In this document: in pieces, positions 9,336-17,765 of the stretch
Layout of the letters: every line of letters begins with the position of its first letter
How positions within the stretch are numbered: position 1 is the first letter of the stretch
Origin: Candidatus Acidiferrales bacterium
Lineage (GTDB): Bacteria; Acidobacteriota; Terriglobia; Acidiferrales; UBA7541
Direction: 5' to 3'
DNA length: 36,158 nucleotides
NCBI GenBank assembly: GCA_030038275.1
Contig: JASHPG010000055.1
Span: 1 to 36,158 of the forward strand
The notes under the pieces: generated by a model
What the model was told of the DNA's origin: nothing
The model's input: the letters and a program-made list of their open reading frames with translations, nothing else
The model's database searches: none
Made by a program: the position numbers and the translations under genes

Positions 9336-10841
9336 ATGTCCAGCATATATCTTGAGGAACTTTCGGCGGTGGGGGCGGTGCGGTTTCCCGATATTCCGCT
9401 CTACCAGGGCTTCGGAGCGCCGCTGCGGCTGGAATCGGACCTCCGCGATTGCGAAGTGACCTACGGCGAGGTGCCCAAGGATTTAAACGGCACGCTTTAC
9501 CGCTGCGGTCCGGACCGCCAGTATCCGCCGCTGATCGGCGACGACATCTTTATCGACGGCGAAGGCATGGTCAACATGTTCCGCTTCGAGAACGGACACG
9601 TCGATTACAAGAACCGCTACGTCCGCACCGCGCGCTACAAGCTGCAGGAAAAGCACCGCCGCGGGCTCTTTGGACGCTACCGCAACCGCTACACGCACGA
9701 CCCGCTGGTCGGCGACTGCAATCCGGGCACCGCGAATACCAACGTGGTGTGGCACGCGGGCAGGCTGCTGGCGCTCAAGGAAGACGATCTGCCGTACGAG
9801 CTCGATCCCGACACGCTCGAAACGCGCGGGCGCTACGACTATCAGGGCGGAATCAAGTCAGTGTGGCTTTCGGCGCATCCGCACCTCGATCAGGTGAAAA
9901 ACGAACTGCTCACGTTCGCGTATCAGGCGAAAGGTGATGGGACGACGGACGTGGTCTATTACGTGATCGGGCCGGATGGCAAAGTGAACCACGAAGTGTG
10001 GTTCAACGCGCCGTGGGCGGGGATGGTGCACGATTTCGCGATCTCGAACGACCACGTGATTTTCCCGTTTTTCCCGTTGCTGACGGACGTGGAGCTGCTG
10101 AAAAAAGGCGGTCCTTTCTACACTTGGCATGGCGACAAGGAAACGGTGGTCGCGATCGTGCCGCGCTACGGCACCGCCGATCAGATTCGCTGGTTCCGCG
10201 GGCCGACGAGCTTCGCCGGCCACATGATGAGCGGTTCGACGGAAGGATCGAAGGTGAGCGTCGATATCTGCCTCTCGCGCGGCAATTCGTTCGCGTTTTT
10301 CAAGAACGCCGATGGCTCGCCCATGAACCCCGCGGATGGCGCGCCGCATCTGACGCGGCTCACGTTCGATCTGGCCGGCAACACAGAGGAGTACAAGACC
10401 ACGCAGTTGCACGACGTGCTGTGCGAAATGCCGCGCACGGACGATCGTTACCAGGGCGCGGGGCATTATCGCCATGGCTACGTCCTTTGCCGCGATCCGA
10501 AGAGCACCATGGCGGGAAGCGGACTCGGCTCGCTCGGCCACTTCGATTTGAAGACCGGCAACGCCGATGTTTGGAATCCGGGGCCGGATTCGGGAGTGCA
10601 AGAGCCGTGCTTCGCGCCGCGGCGTCCGGATTCGCCGGATGGCGATGGATATTTGCTGGTGCTCGTCAATCGAGTGGCGGAAAATCGCTGCGATCTGGCA
10701 ATCATGGATGCGCAGAATGTGAAGGCCGGTCCCGTGGCGATTGTGAAGCTGCCGGTGCGCGTACGCATGACGTTCCACGGAATGTGGGTGCCGCAAGAGG
10801 CGCTGGAAAACCGGCGCTTCGACGTGGTGCGGCGGAATTAG
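9336..10841 (+). CDS. Carotenoid oxygenase / lignostilbene-dioxygenase family protein
   Basis: Non-heme iron(II) dioxygenase of 501 aa from the carotenoid cleavage family, which splits conjugated double bonds in carotenoids, apocarotenals or stilbenoids to give aldehydes. Candidates for the four iron-binding histidines lie in HPHLD, MVHDFAIS, AGHMMSG and the C-terminal FHGMWVP. The N-terminal landmarks are NGTLYRCGPDRQYPP and FDGEG-like FIDGEGMVNMFRF; CNPGTANTNVVWHAG follows. I chose the ATG at 9336 because AAGGGAGG lies 6 bases upstream. The in-frame codons from 9267 are not family-like. There is no signal peptide, so it is cytoplasmic or loosely membrane-associated. No carotenoid synthesis genes are nearby, so the substrate cannot be told. 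The family members closest in style act on apocarotenoids or on phenolic stilbenes. Confidence 0.9.
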   Translation: MSSIYLEELSAVGAVRFPDIPLYQGFGAPLRLESDLRDCEVTYGEVPKDLNGTLYRCGPDRQYPPLIGDDIFIDGEGMVNMFRFENGHVDYKNRYVRTARYKLQEKHRRGLFGRYRNRYTHDPLVGDCNPGTANTNVVWHAGRLLALKEDDLPYELDPDTLETRGRYDYQGGIKSVWLSAHPHLDQVKNELLTFAYQAKGDGTTDVVYYVIGPDGKVNHEVWFNAPWAGMVHDFAISNDHVIFPFFPLLTDVELLKKGGPFYTWHGDKETVVAIVPRYGTADQIRWFRGPTSFAGHMMSGSTEGSKVSVDICLSRGNSFAFFKNADGSPMNPADGAPHLTRLTFDLAGNTEEYKTTQLHDVLCEMPRTDDRYQGAGHYRHGYVLCRDPKSTMAGSGLGSLGHFDLKTGNADVWNPGPDSGVQEPCFAPRRPDSPDGDGYLLVLVNRVAENRCDLAIMDAQNVKAGPVAIVKLPVRVRMTFHGMWVPQEALENRRFDVVRRN

Positions 10842-11011
10842 CAGAAACCGCTCGATTGCCGCCGCGGCGCAACCCTAGGAGCGCCGCAAAGAATCGCGCG
10901 TTCATTGTGGTCCTGGCAAGCGCCTCGATTCAGCCGCGCTGGCGAAATTTGCGCTGCGCGGTTGCGGCGATTACTTCGCGCGTGCTAAATCCATAAAAGG
11001 AGAATCGTGGT

Positions 11012-11374
11012 ATGGCCGACGTTGTGGCCCTGGTGGACGACCTTTTCTTCCAGTCCAAGCTGCTGGAAACAGCAAGACAGGTGGGCGTGGAATTGCGCGC
11101 GTGCTCCACGGCGGACGCGCTGGCGGCGGAGATTTCCGGCGGCGCGCCGAAGCTGGTTGTAGTTGACTTGAACGCCGGCGGAAACCCGATCGAAGCGCTG
11201 CGGCGCGTGCGGTCGATCGGCCGCGAAATTCCGTTGATCGCGTATCTCTCGCACGTACAGGCGGAGTTGGCCGAAAGCGCGCGCGCCGCCGGCTGCCGCG
11301 ACGTGATGCCGCGCTCCAAATTCACCCGCGATCTGGCAACGATTCTTTCGCGCGCGAAATCCGAGCAATCATGA
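11012..11374 (+). CDS. Stand-alone receiver-like (CheY-like) protein
   Basis: Small 120-residue protein with a CheY-like receiver pattern: acidic pair Asp9-Asp10 in ALVDDLFF, candidate phospho-acceptor Asp52 in LVVVDLNA, Ser80 after IPLIAYLS in the Thr/Ser position, and Lys103 in MPRSKFT. All key positions of a receiver are therefore filled, though the sequence is divergent and the loop after Asp52 (NAGGNP) is unusual. No output domain follows. AAGGAG lies about 10 bases upstream of the ATG. Its stop codon overlaps the ATG of the next gene (ATGA at 11371-11374), implying coupled translation with the secreted pseudopilin-like protein. No histidine kinase is nearby, so its partner is unknown. 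Confidence 0.75.
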   Translation: MADVVALVDDLFFQSKLLETARQVGVELRACSTADALAAEISGGAPKLVVVDLNAGGNPIEALRRVRSIGREIPLIAYLSHVQAELAESARAAGCRDVMPRSKFTRDLATILSRAKSEQS

Positions 11375-12264
11375 CGTTACGAGCGTTCGTTCCCATCGCG
11401 ATAGCGGCGTTGCTCTTGCCGCTTTGCGGCGCGCGTGCGCTCGCGCAAGAAAACCAGCCGTCGCCGCCGAGCGCGGCGCTGATCGACGTGCTTTCGGCGG
11501 CGTGCCGAGGCGACGCGCAGGAATTCGCGAACGACCTGACGCAGGAAAGCTCGGCCGCCTTCCTGGCGCTGCCGGTGAACGAACGCTCGGCATTCATGGA
11601 GCGGTTTTCGCTCGGCGACGGGCCGGGTCATCCGCTGCTTTCCACCAGCAACGCGAATCAGCCGGTGGTGCGCTGCACCACTCCCGGAGGCACGGCGGAA
11701 TTCCGCTTCGGAGCGCCGCGCACGCACGAGAATCTTTCGTTCATTCCGGTGACCGTGGTCGATGGACAGAGCACCACTTTCGGAATGGTGCGCGAAAACG
11801 GCGGCTGGCGGCTGCTTTCGCTTGGGCTGGTGCTGCTCGATGTTCCCCAGCTTTCGAAACAATGGGCGGAGGACGCGCTGGCGCAAGGCGAAGCCGCCGC
11901 TATCTCGAACCTGCAGACTCTTGCGGAAGCCATCGACAAGTACCGGCAAGCGTACGGGAATTTGCCGGATTCGCTCGCGCAGCTTGGTCCCGCGCCGCCC
12001 GGCGAAATTTCGCCGGATCAGGCTTCGCTGTTGGATAAGCAGCTCGCGGCAGGCAGCGAACAGGGATATGAATTTCGCTATCGAGTGGTTACGGCAGCGC
12101 AAGGAAGCGAGGCTACGGCTTTTGAGATTTCCGCGGTGCCGCAGGAATACGGCAAAACAGGACGAAAATCTTTCTTACTCGATGCGAACGGAAAAATTCA
12201 CGCAGCCGACCGTCACGGAGAGATCGCGACGACGGACGATCCGGTGATCCCGGCGTCGTCGTAA
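11371..12264 (+). CDS. Secreted protein with C-terminal pseudopilin-like region
   Basis: A 297-residue protein with a clear Sec signal peptide (about residues 1-26, hydrophobic core FVPIAIAALLLPL, likely cleavage after ARALAQ). The first ~150 residues after that have no family I can name. The C-terminal part from about residue 175 reads like the globular part of a type II secretion or pilin-like protein: AISNLQTLAEAIDKYRQAYGNLPDSLAQLG, then GYEFRYRV, FEISAVPQEYGKTGRKSF and LDANGKIHAAD. Here it lacks its own prepilin leader and membrane helix, so it is not a normal pseudopilin. Its ATG overlaps the receiver gene's stop. Similar helix plus GYxFxY segments occur in secreted acidobacterial proteins, but this is my recollection only. 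Function unknown. Confidence 0.65.
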   Translation: MTLRAFVPIAIAALLLPLCGARALAQENQPSPPSAALIDVLSAACRGDAQEFANDLTQESSAAFLALPVNERSAFMERFSLGDGPGHPLLSTSNANQPVVRCTTPGGTAEFRFGAPRTHENLSFIPVTVVDGQSTTFGMVRENGGWRLLSLGLVLLDVPQLSKQWAEDALAQGEAAAISNLQTLAEAIDKYRQAYGNLPDSLAQLGPAPPGEISPDQASLLDKQLAAGSEQGYEFRYRVVTAAQGSEATAFEISAVPQEYGKTGRKSFLLDANGKIHAADRHGEIATTDDPVIPASS

Positions 12265-12270
12265 GCGGAT

Positions 12271-12293
12271 GCGATTGGAACCCAGCGAATCGC
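12271..12293. terminator. Hairpin between convergent genes, possible bidirectional terminator
   Basis: Perfect 6-bp arms GCGATT (12271-12276) and AATCGC (12288-12293) enclose an 11-base loop in the 33-bp gap between the converging genes ending at 12264 (plus) and 12298 (minus). No T-run follows on either strand, so intrinsic termination is doubtful. Confidence 0.3.
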
Positions 12294-12297
12294 GAAG

Positions 12298-13017
12298 TTA
12301 GAACAATTCTTCGATTCCGTCGCCGACCGCGGACGCAATCGCAGGCTCGTAGGTCTCCAGAAACTGCTCGCGAGTGGTCCAGAGATCGACTTGCCGGAGC
12401 GTGTGAACCTTCATCTCCGGTTTGCGTCGATTGAACGCCCAGAGAAGCGCCCACACCAAATACTTTTCGAAGTAGTCATGGACGCTCTCGAAAAGTCCCG
12501 CGTGCGGCGGAACTACCCAGAATCCGTACTGGCGGACGCGCACAGCGATTTCGTTCCTGCGGCTGCGCATGGGCAAAACGGCGTTGCCATGAACGAACCG
12601 GACGCGCTGCGCCTCCGGAGCAGTGGCCAGATATTGCGCGAGTTGCTCGAACGAATGGCGGACGAGCGCAAGCAGGCATTTCGCGCGGGCCAGCGCCGGT
12701 TTATCGGCAACGAGCCGGGCGACGTGTTCGTTCCACCAGTGGATTTCGAGGATTTCGTCGCCGGGATGGATGCTGCTGCCGTCAGGAAGTTCAATTCGTT
12801 TTGCGGCGCGGCCGATGGCGACGCGCAGCAAGCAATCATCGGCCTGGCAAAATTCGTAGATGCCCTGCCAGCGGCGCAATAGCCGATCCAATTGAAAAAT
12901 CGCGGTTTGGATGAATCCGCCTGGAGCGGCGGCTTCGGGGCATACGGGAAACCCGGACTTCGGAAGGGTTGCTTCTGGAGACAGCGCCGACAGATGGAGT
13001 CGCGGGAAAACGGGCAT
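12298..13017 (-). CDS. YkoP-like domain protein of unknown function
   Basis: Basic protein of 239 residues from the ATG at 13015-13017. A GTG at 13069-13071 would add 18 Arg-rich residues, and neither start has a strong ribosome site. The central part, with IELPDGSSIHPGDEILEIHWWNEHVARL, resembles the segment of Bacillus YkoP-like proteins in which a charged strand leads into an Asn-rich helix. The C-terminal half has VRQYGFWVVPPHAGLFESVHDYFEKYLVWAL, which could lie at the membrane surface. There is no signal peptide. YkoP-like domains occur alone or next to polysaccharide deacetylases and glycosyltransferases, but none is adjacent here. The gene is convergent with the pseudopilin-like gene and divergent from the large secreted protein at 13412. 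The family call is tentative. Confidence 0.5.
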   Translation of the reverse strand: MPVFPRLHLSALSPEATLPKSGFPVCPEAAAPGGFIQTAIFQLDRLLRRWQGIYEFCQADDCLLRVAIGRAAKRIELPDGSSIHPGDEILEIHWWNEHVARLVADKPALARAKCLLALVRHSFEQLAQYLATAPEAQRVRFVHGNAVLPMRSRRNEIAVRVRQYGFWVVPPHAGLFESVHDYFEKYLVWALLWAFNRRKPEMKVHTLRQVDLWTTREQFLETYEPAIASAVGDGIEELF

Positions 13018-13411
13018 AAAACCGCGTCTCAATCGAAAGAATCTTGATGCCGGAAACTCCGGGGACAACACAGCGGAGCTGCGGAGATCCGCATGATCTC
13101 CCGGAAATTGGACGGTACCGCACGGCTCGCGGGCGTGTCAACGCCGGATATGTAAATTTTCGGCGACTATCCGGCGAATTTCAGGCGGGGCGGCACGCGG
13201 CCGCCGGGACCGCAGTTTACATTTCGATTTGCGGAAATTCGCGAAGCGGTTTGCATGTGAAGCGGAGATGCGTATGATTGTTTCGCAGCGCTCCTTCCAG
13301 CCCGGCAGCGCGATACGGGCCTTCCGCATCTAAGTTCGGCGGGTGTTCCTGTAAAACCAGCAGTCTGCTGTACCTTGTGTTTACGCGCTTTTTGAGAATA
13401 GGGGGAGTGTT
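13018..13411. other. Intergenic region between divergent genes
   Basis: About 390 bp separating the minus-strand YkoP-like gene from the plus-strand secreted protein at 13412. It should hold both promoters. The stretch 13370-13405 becomes AT-richer before the strong GGGGGAG ribosome site at 13401-13407. I see no stable hairpin, repeat or RNA gene. Confidence 0.45.
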
Positions 13412-15874
13412 ATGTGTTGTGGCGGTTCTGCCTGGGAGATGCTGCGTCGCGGACTCATCCGCAATATTCCATGGGCTGTGTTGCTGCTACTCGCCGCCTC
13501 GTCCGCAGTCGCCGATACGGCGGCTTTCGACTTAATCGGTCCACGCGTTGAAATGACGGCCACCCACGGCGGCAAGACGCTGCCAATTTCCGAAGTGTCG
13601 AACTTGCAGGCGGGCGACCGATTGTGGATTCAAACCGACCTTCCGGCGGATGAATCCGTGCACTACCTGCTGATTGTGGGTTTCCTGCAGGGGCCGACGA
13701 ATCCTCCACCCGAGAAGTGGTTCACGGTAGCGGAAACGTGGGATAAACATTTTCGCCAGGAAGGCATGGTGGTGACGGTGCCGCGCGGCGCGCAACAGGC
13801 GCTCGCGCTGCTTGCTCCGGACACCGGCGGTGGATTTTCGGCGGTGCGATCGGCGGTGCGCAGCAAGCCGGGCGTGTTCGTGAGGGCGGCGCGGGATTTG
13901 AATAGCGCCAGCGTGGAAAGACTGCGCCTGGACACTTACTTGAACACGGTGGAGAGCACGTCGCAAAGCGATCCAAAGGACTTGAAAAAAAACTCGGCTC
14001 TCGCGGCGCGCACGCTGGGAATTAAGCTCGACCAAGACTGCTTTAACAAGCCAATCGAACAGCAAGAATCCTGCCTGGTGCAAGGAAACGAACAGCTTCT
14101 GTTGCAGGACAACAGCCAGTCGATGGTGGCTTCGCTCACGAGCGGACCCTCCGCGGATTTGATTGGCGCCGTCAGCTCGACTCCCATCGCGCACAGCGGG
14201 TACTACAGCCCCTACATCGGATCGGTGGTGGATCTGGTGCGCATCATGGGAAGCCTGCACTCGCCGAACTACGAATACATTCCAGCGCTTTCCATCCCGA
14301 GCGAAGAGAAAGTGAATTTGCGTCTGAATTCGCCCCCTTCGTTTCACAGTCCGAAGTCCGTGCTCGTGATGGGGTTGCCGCCCGTGGACACGGCACAGGC
14401 GCCGGAGATTCGCGCGCTCGATCCGAAGCAAGAGTACTGCCTGGACAAAAGCTCCCTGGTGCTGCCGGTGACCGGGGCGCCGCTGGCGTTTGCCACGCAT
14501 CAGGGACACGATTTTTTCCTACAGATCAAAGATAAATCGGGCAATGACGTGAAGCTTCCGGCGACGCCGGACGCGGAACGAGGCGGATTCGTGATCGACA
14601 CGAGTTCGCTGAAGCCGGGCGAACTCGATGCATCGGTGGAAGGCACGCTGGAAGGACAATGGGGATTCCAGAATTTCAAGGGACCTACATTTCGCTTTCA
14701 GAGCGCGCGGCTGACTACCTGGACGGTACCGGAAGCGCAGCAGGCGGCGTTGGTGGCGGGACACGATGGCACGCTGGACCTGCATTCGAGCGCAGCCGTT
14801 TGCGTCGAAAGCGTGGAGATGCAATATGCGGCGGCGAAGCCGGTGAAAGTGAAGTGGAGCGTCGATAAATCGGACGAATTGAAAATGACGCTGCCTCTGG
14901 CGGGCGAAACGCCGGGTGCGTTTAAGCTTTTGGTGACGCAGTACGGCCTGGCGGTTCCCGACGCGGTTACCCTGCGCGCGTACGTCGACGAGGCGAAGCT
15001 CGAGCGATTCCGGATTCACGCGGGAGATTCGCACGGCGAGCTTATCGGCGCCCGGCTCGACGAAGTAGCGAGCCTGGAACTGAACGGAATAAAGTTCACG
15101 CCGGAGAAAACGGCCGATTCGAACAGCGACGGTGGTTTGCTGCTCAGCACGAGCAACGCGCAGGCGGCTACCGCGCTTAAAGCGGGATCCGAGCTTACAG
15201 CGCACGTTACGTTGAAGGACGAGCGCGTGGTGGATTTGCCGACGACGATCGCACTGCCGCGGCCAAAAGTGAGTTTGATGAGCGTAAGCGTGCAAAGCGG
15301 GACGACAGCATCGTTCGTTCATCTGGGCAATTCGCAGGAATTGCCGCAGGACGGCAGCGTGGTGTTTGCGCTGAAGTCCGAGGTGCCGGCGGAGTTTCCG
15401 CGGACGGAGAAGATTGAAGTGGCCACCGCGGACGGATCGTCGGACGTGATGCTGAGCGTGGATCGCGGGAATTTGATCCTGCAGGACGCTCAGAGTTTAC
15501 TCGCGACACTGGACCCATTAAAAGCGTTTGGACCATCGGCGTTCGGAGCGCTGCGGTTCCGTCCAGTAAGCCACGACGGAAGCGAGGGAGACTGGCAGCC
15601 GCTGGCGACGCTGGTGCGGATTCCGATGCTGAAGGAAGTGCATTGTCCTCCCACGGCGAGCGATTCGTGCACTTTGACGGGCGAGAATTTGTATTTGGTG
15701 GACGCGGTGGCATCCGATCCGTCTTTCGGGCACTCGGTTTCGGTTCCTTTTGGCTTCGCGGGAACAAACCTTACGGTCCCAAGACCGGACGGAACGCTGC
15801 TGTACATCAAGCTGCGCGACGATCCGGCAACCGTGGACACGGTGGCGCTGCCGGTGCTTCCAGACGCGCAATAG
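13412..15874 (+). CDS. Large secreted protein of unknown function, beta-rich
   Basis: An 820-residue exported protein that I cannot assign. The start ATG has GGGGGAG about 4 bases upstream; another ATG at 13439 would remove nine residues. A signal peptide spans about residues 10-36 (WAVLLLLAASSAVADT, likely cut after AVA). The mature part opens with a segment like a surface-layer adhesin or macroglobulin strand (FDLIGPRVEMTATHGGKTLPISEVSNLQAGDRLWIQTDLP). It then alternates short beta-strands and loops to the end, with no catalytic motif I recognise. A repeated theme of about 100 residues (AKPVKVKWSVDKSDELKMTLPL, GELIGARLDEVASLELNGIKF) suggests several Ig-like domains. It contains few cysteines, paired late in HCPPTASDSCTLTG. 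It is a single gene with no operon partner. A role in the cell envelope is a guess. Confidence 0.65.
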   Translation: MCCGGSAWEMLRRGLIRNIPWAVLLLLAASSAVADTAAFDLIGPRVEMTATHGGKTLPISEVSNLQAGDRLWIQTDLPADESVHYLLIVGFLQGPTNPPPEKWFTVAETWDKHFRQEGMVVTVPRGAQQALALLAPDTGGGFSAVRSAVRSKPGVFVRAARDLNSASVERLRLDTYLNTVESTSQSDPKDLKKNSALAARTLGIKLDQDCFNKPIEQQESCLVQGNEQLLLQDNSQSMVASLTSGPSADLIGAVSSTPIAHSGYYSPYIGSVVDLVRIMGSLHSPNYEYIPALSIPSEEKVNLRLNSPPSFHSPKSVLVMGLPPVDTAQAPEIRALDPKQEYCLDKSSLVLPVTGAPLAFATHQGHDFFLQIKDKSGNDVKLPATPDAERGGFVIDTSSLKPGELDASVEGTLEGQWGFQNFKGPTFRFQSARLTTWTVPEAQQAALVAGHDGTLDLHSSAAVCVESVEMQYAAAKPVKVKWSVDKSDELKMTLPLAGETPGAFKLLVTQYGLAVPDAVTLRAYVDEAKLERFRIHAGDSHGELIGARLDEVASLELNGIKFTPEKTADSNSDGGLLLSTSNAQAATALKAGSELTAHVTLKDERVVDLPTTIALPRPKVSLMSVSVQSGTTASFVHLGNSQELPQDGSVVFALKSEVPAEFPRTEKIEVATADGSSDVMLSVDRGNLILQDAQSLLATLDPLKAFGPSAFGALRFRPVSHDGSEGDWQPLATLVRIPMLKEVHCPPTASDSCTLTGENLYLVDAVASDPSFGHSVSVPFGFAGTNLTVPRPDGTLLYIKLRDDPATVDTVALPVLPDAQ

Positions 15875-16199
15875 CGCGGCCACAGATCGCGCGCGGCCTT
15901 GCATTTCCGTTGGCGCGCTCTAACATGAATGGGTGAGCGTCACGGCAAACCCAATGCGAGGGCGGGCGCGGAATGCGCTTCTTCCCGGAGCGCCCTTTCG
16001 AGTAAAATCGCACGTACGCCACAAACATCAGCGAGTGACGGCATTCCGCAGTTTTAGGCGGAATTGCGCCTGACCGTGGTGCGATCCATTTGCAGCGGTG
16101 GCGCCACGCGCTTGCCGTGCGACAGTACCGGGCCCTTTGCATTTTGACTGATTGCGTCGCGAAGCTGGCGCAGTACACGCGGAACGAAAGGATTTCTCC
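15875..16199. other. Intergenic region with one strong inverted repeat
   Basis: A 325-bp gap between two plus-strand genes. It contains a perfect 7-bp inverted repeat at 16043-16064, a TAAAAT box near 16005 that could be a -10 element without a convincing -35, and the GAAAGGA ribosome site of the next gene at about 16186-16192. I see no coding potential on either strand that looks real. Confidence 0.5.
16043..16064. promoter_or_regulatory. Inverted repeat ATTCCGC / GCGGAAT
   Basis: Perfect 7-bp arms ATTCCGC (16043-16049) and GCGGAAT (16058-16064) flank an 8-base spacer AGTTTTAG, about 135 bp upstream of the hydrolase start. It could be an operator for a dimeric regulator or the stem of a transcript hairpin. 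No T-run follows, so it is not a standard terminator. Confidence 0.4.
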
Positions 16200-17696
16200 A
16201 TGACGTGGCTTGCTTTGGGGCTGTTGCTGGCTGTTGCGGCTTTGCCTTGCGCGGCGCAATTGAGCGACGTGCAAAATCCGAACCAGCAGACGCGCAGCGA
16301 CGAGACCACCAATCAAAAAGTCCCTCCTTCCGTAGCCGCCGCCCAACAAGTACTGCAAGAAATCACGAGCGGGCAATTCGACAAAGTCGAAGCGCAGTAC
16401 AACGCGAAGATGGCCACGGCAAACTCGCCGGGAAGATTGGCGCAGGCTTGGGGAAGCCTGGTGAAGCTGGAGGGCGGTTTTCAATCCATCACGAAGGTGC
16501 GAGCAGGAAAGGTGCAGAACCTGAGCGTGGTGCTGTTTACCTGCAAATTCGAGAAGTCGCTAGTGGACCTTGAGGTCGTTTACGACACGGACTCGAAGAT
16601 CGCGGGGCTACACTTCGGGCCACATCGGGAGCCACAGCCGACGTGGAATGCGCCTTCTTACGCGCAGCCGAGTTCGTTCAGCGAGCAACCGCTCAATCTG
16701 GTGAACGGCACGTTCGAGATGCCGGGAACGCTGACGACGCCTAACGGCAATGGGCCGTTCGCAGCCGTGGTGCTGCTGCAGGATTCCGGCCCACACGATG
16801 AAGACGAAACGATCGGGCCGAATAAGCTGCTGAAGGACCTAGCGTGGGGATTGGCGAACCACAGGATTGCCGTCTATCGATATATGAAGCGGACGGAAAA
16901 GTACGGGGCAAAAAGCAACGCCGATCCGGAGAAGCTCACGGTGGACGACGAGGTGATCAGCGACGCGAAAGCAGCCGTGGCTTTGGTGGCGAAGCAGCCG
17001 AAGATCGATTCCAGCCGCGTTTACGTCCTTGGGATTGGGCTGGGCGGATACCTGGCGCCGAGGATTGCGTCTAGCGATCGGCAGATCGCAGGCATCGTGA
17101 TGATGGCGGCTAACACGAGGCCGCTTGAGAAGGTATTGCTTGGCGCGGTGGAATACATCGCCAACGAAGATGCGGATCAGAAGGCAGCCGCGGCGGCTGA
17201 TAAACCGTCTCTCGCATCGAAGCAGCCCGGGGATGCGGCACCCGCACCGGCCGCACAACCCAGCGCCGACGATGAGAAGGCGGTGGCGCTGGCGGAAGAC
17301 TCCGAAAAGCAGATCGAGAACCCGGCGCTGAAGGCGGGAGAGAATGTGCAAGTGCTCGGCGGAACGATGCCTGCGTCGTATTGGCTCGACCTGCGAGACT
17401 ACAACCCGGTGCAAACGGCCGAGCAGCTGAGAATTCCAATTCTAATTTTGCAGGGTGGGCGCGATTTTCAGGTGACCGAAAAAGCGGATTTCAGCGTTTG
17501 GCAGTCGGCATTCGCGCGCCGCAGAAACGTCACGCTTAAGACCTATCCCGACCTGAATCACCTGTTTATGTTCGGCACGGGACCATCGATGCCGGCGGAA
17601 TACTCCAAACCCGGGCACGTGGACGAACAGGTGGTCACGGACGTAGCCGCATGGATTTCAGCGGGCGGCAAACAATCGGCACTGGGCCCGCAGTGA
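16200..17696 (+). CDS. Exported alpha/beta-hydrolase-fold protein, nucleophile serine missing
   Basis: A 498-residue exported protein. A signal peptide covers about residues 1-20 (WLALGLLLAVAALPCAAQ). A DUF3887-like helical region follows (about 35-150: VLQEITSGQFDKVEAQYNAKM, WGSLVKLEGGFQSI), then an alpha/beta hydrolase domain of the dienelactone/acyl-peptide hydrolase type. The strand-turn-helix that normally carries GxSxG reads GIGLGGYLAP at residues 278-287: Gly280 occupies the serine position and Ile279 the usual His before it. The acid Asp422 (GGRDFQVTE) and base His454 (PDLNHLF) remain. A long insert rich in Ala, Pro and Asp (about residues 320-375) interrupts the domain. It is probably a binding or regulatory pseudo-hydrolase, or it uses different chemistry. 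GAAAGGA lies 7 bases before the ATG. The fold call is firm; function is unknown. Confidence 0.8.
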   Translation: MTWLALGLLLAVAALPCAAQLSDVQNPNQQTRSDETTNQKVPPSVAAAQQVLQEITSGQFDKVEAQYNAKMATANSPGRLAQAWGSLVKLEGGFQSITKVRAGKVQNLSVVLFTCKFEKSLVDLEVVYDTDSKIAGLHFGPHREPQPTWNAPSYAQPSSFSEQPLNLVNGTFEMPGTLTTPNGNGPFAAVVLLQDSGPHDEDETIGPNKLLKDLAWGLANHRIAVYRYMKRTEKYGAKSNADPEKLTVDDEVISDAKAAVALVAKQPKIDSSRVYVLGIGLGGYLAPRIASSDRQIAGIVMMAANTRPLEKVLLGAVEYIANEDADQKAAAAADKPSLASKQPGDAAPAPAAQPSADDEKAVALAEDSEKQIENPALKAGENVQVLGGTMPASYWLDLRDYNPVQTAEQLRIPILILQGGRDFQVTEKADFSVWQSAFARRRNVTLKTYPDLNHLFMFGTGPSMPAEYSKPGHVDEQVVTDVAAWISAGGKQSALGPQ

Positions 17697-17765
17697 GTTA
17701 AATGGGAACCGCTTGCGAGCGGCTCGTTTGACACTCTGCGGACTGGCTGCTAAATTTTTAGGTTT

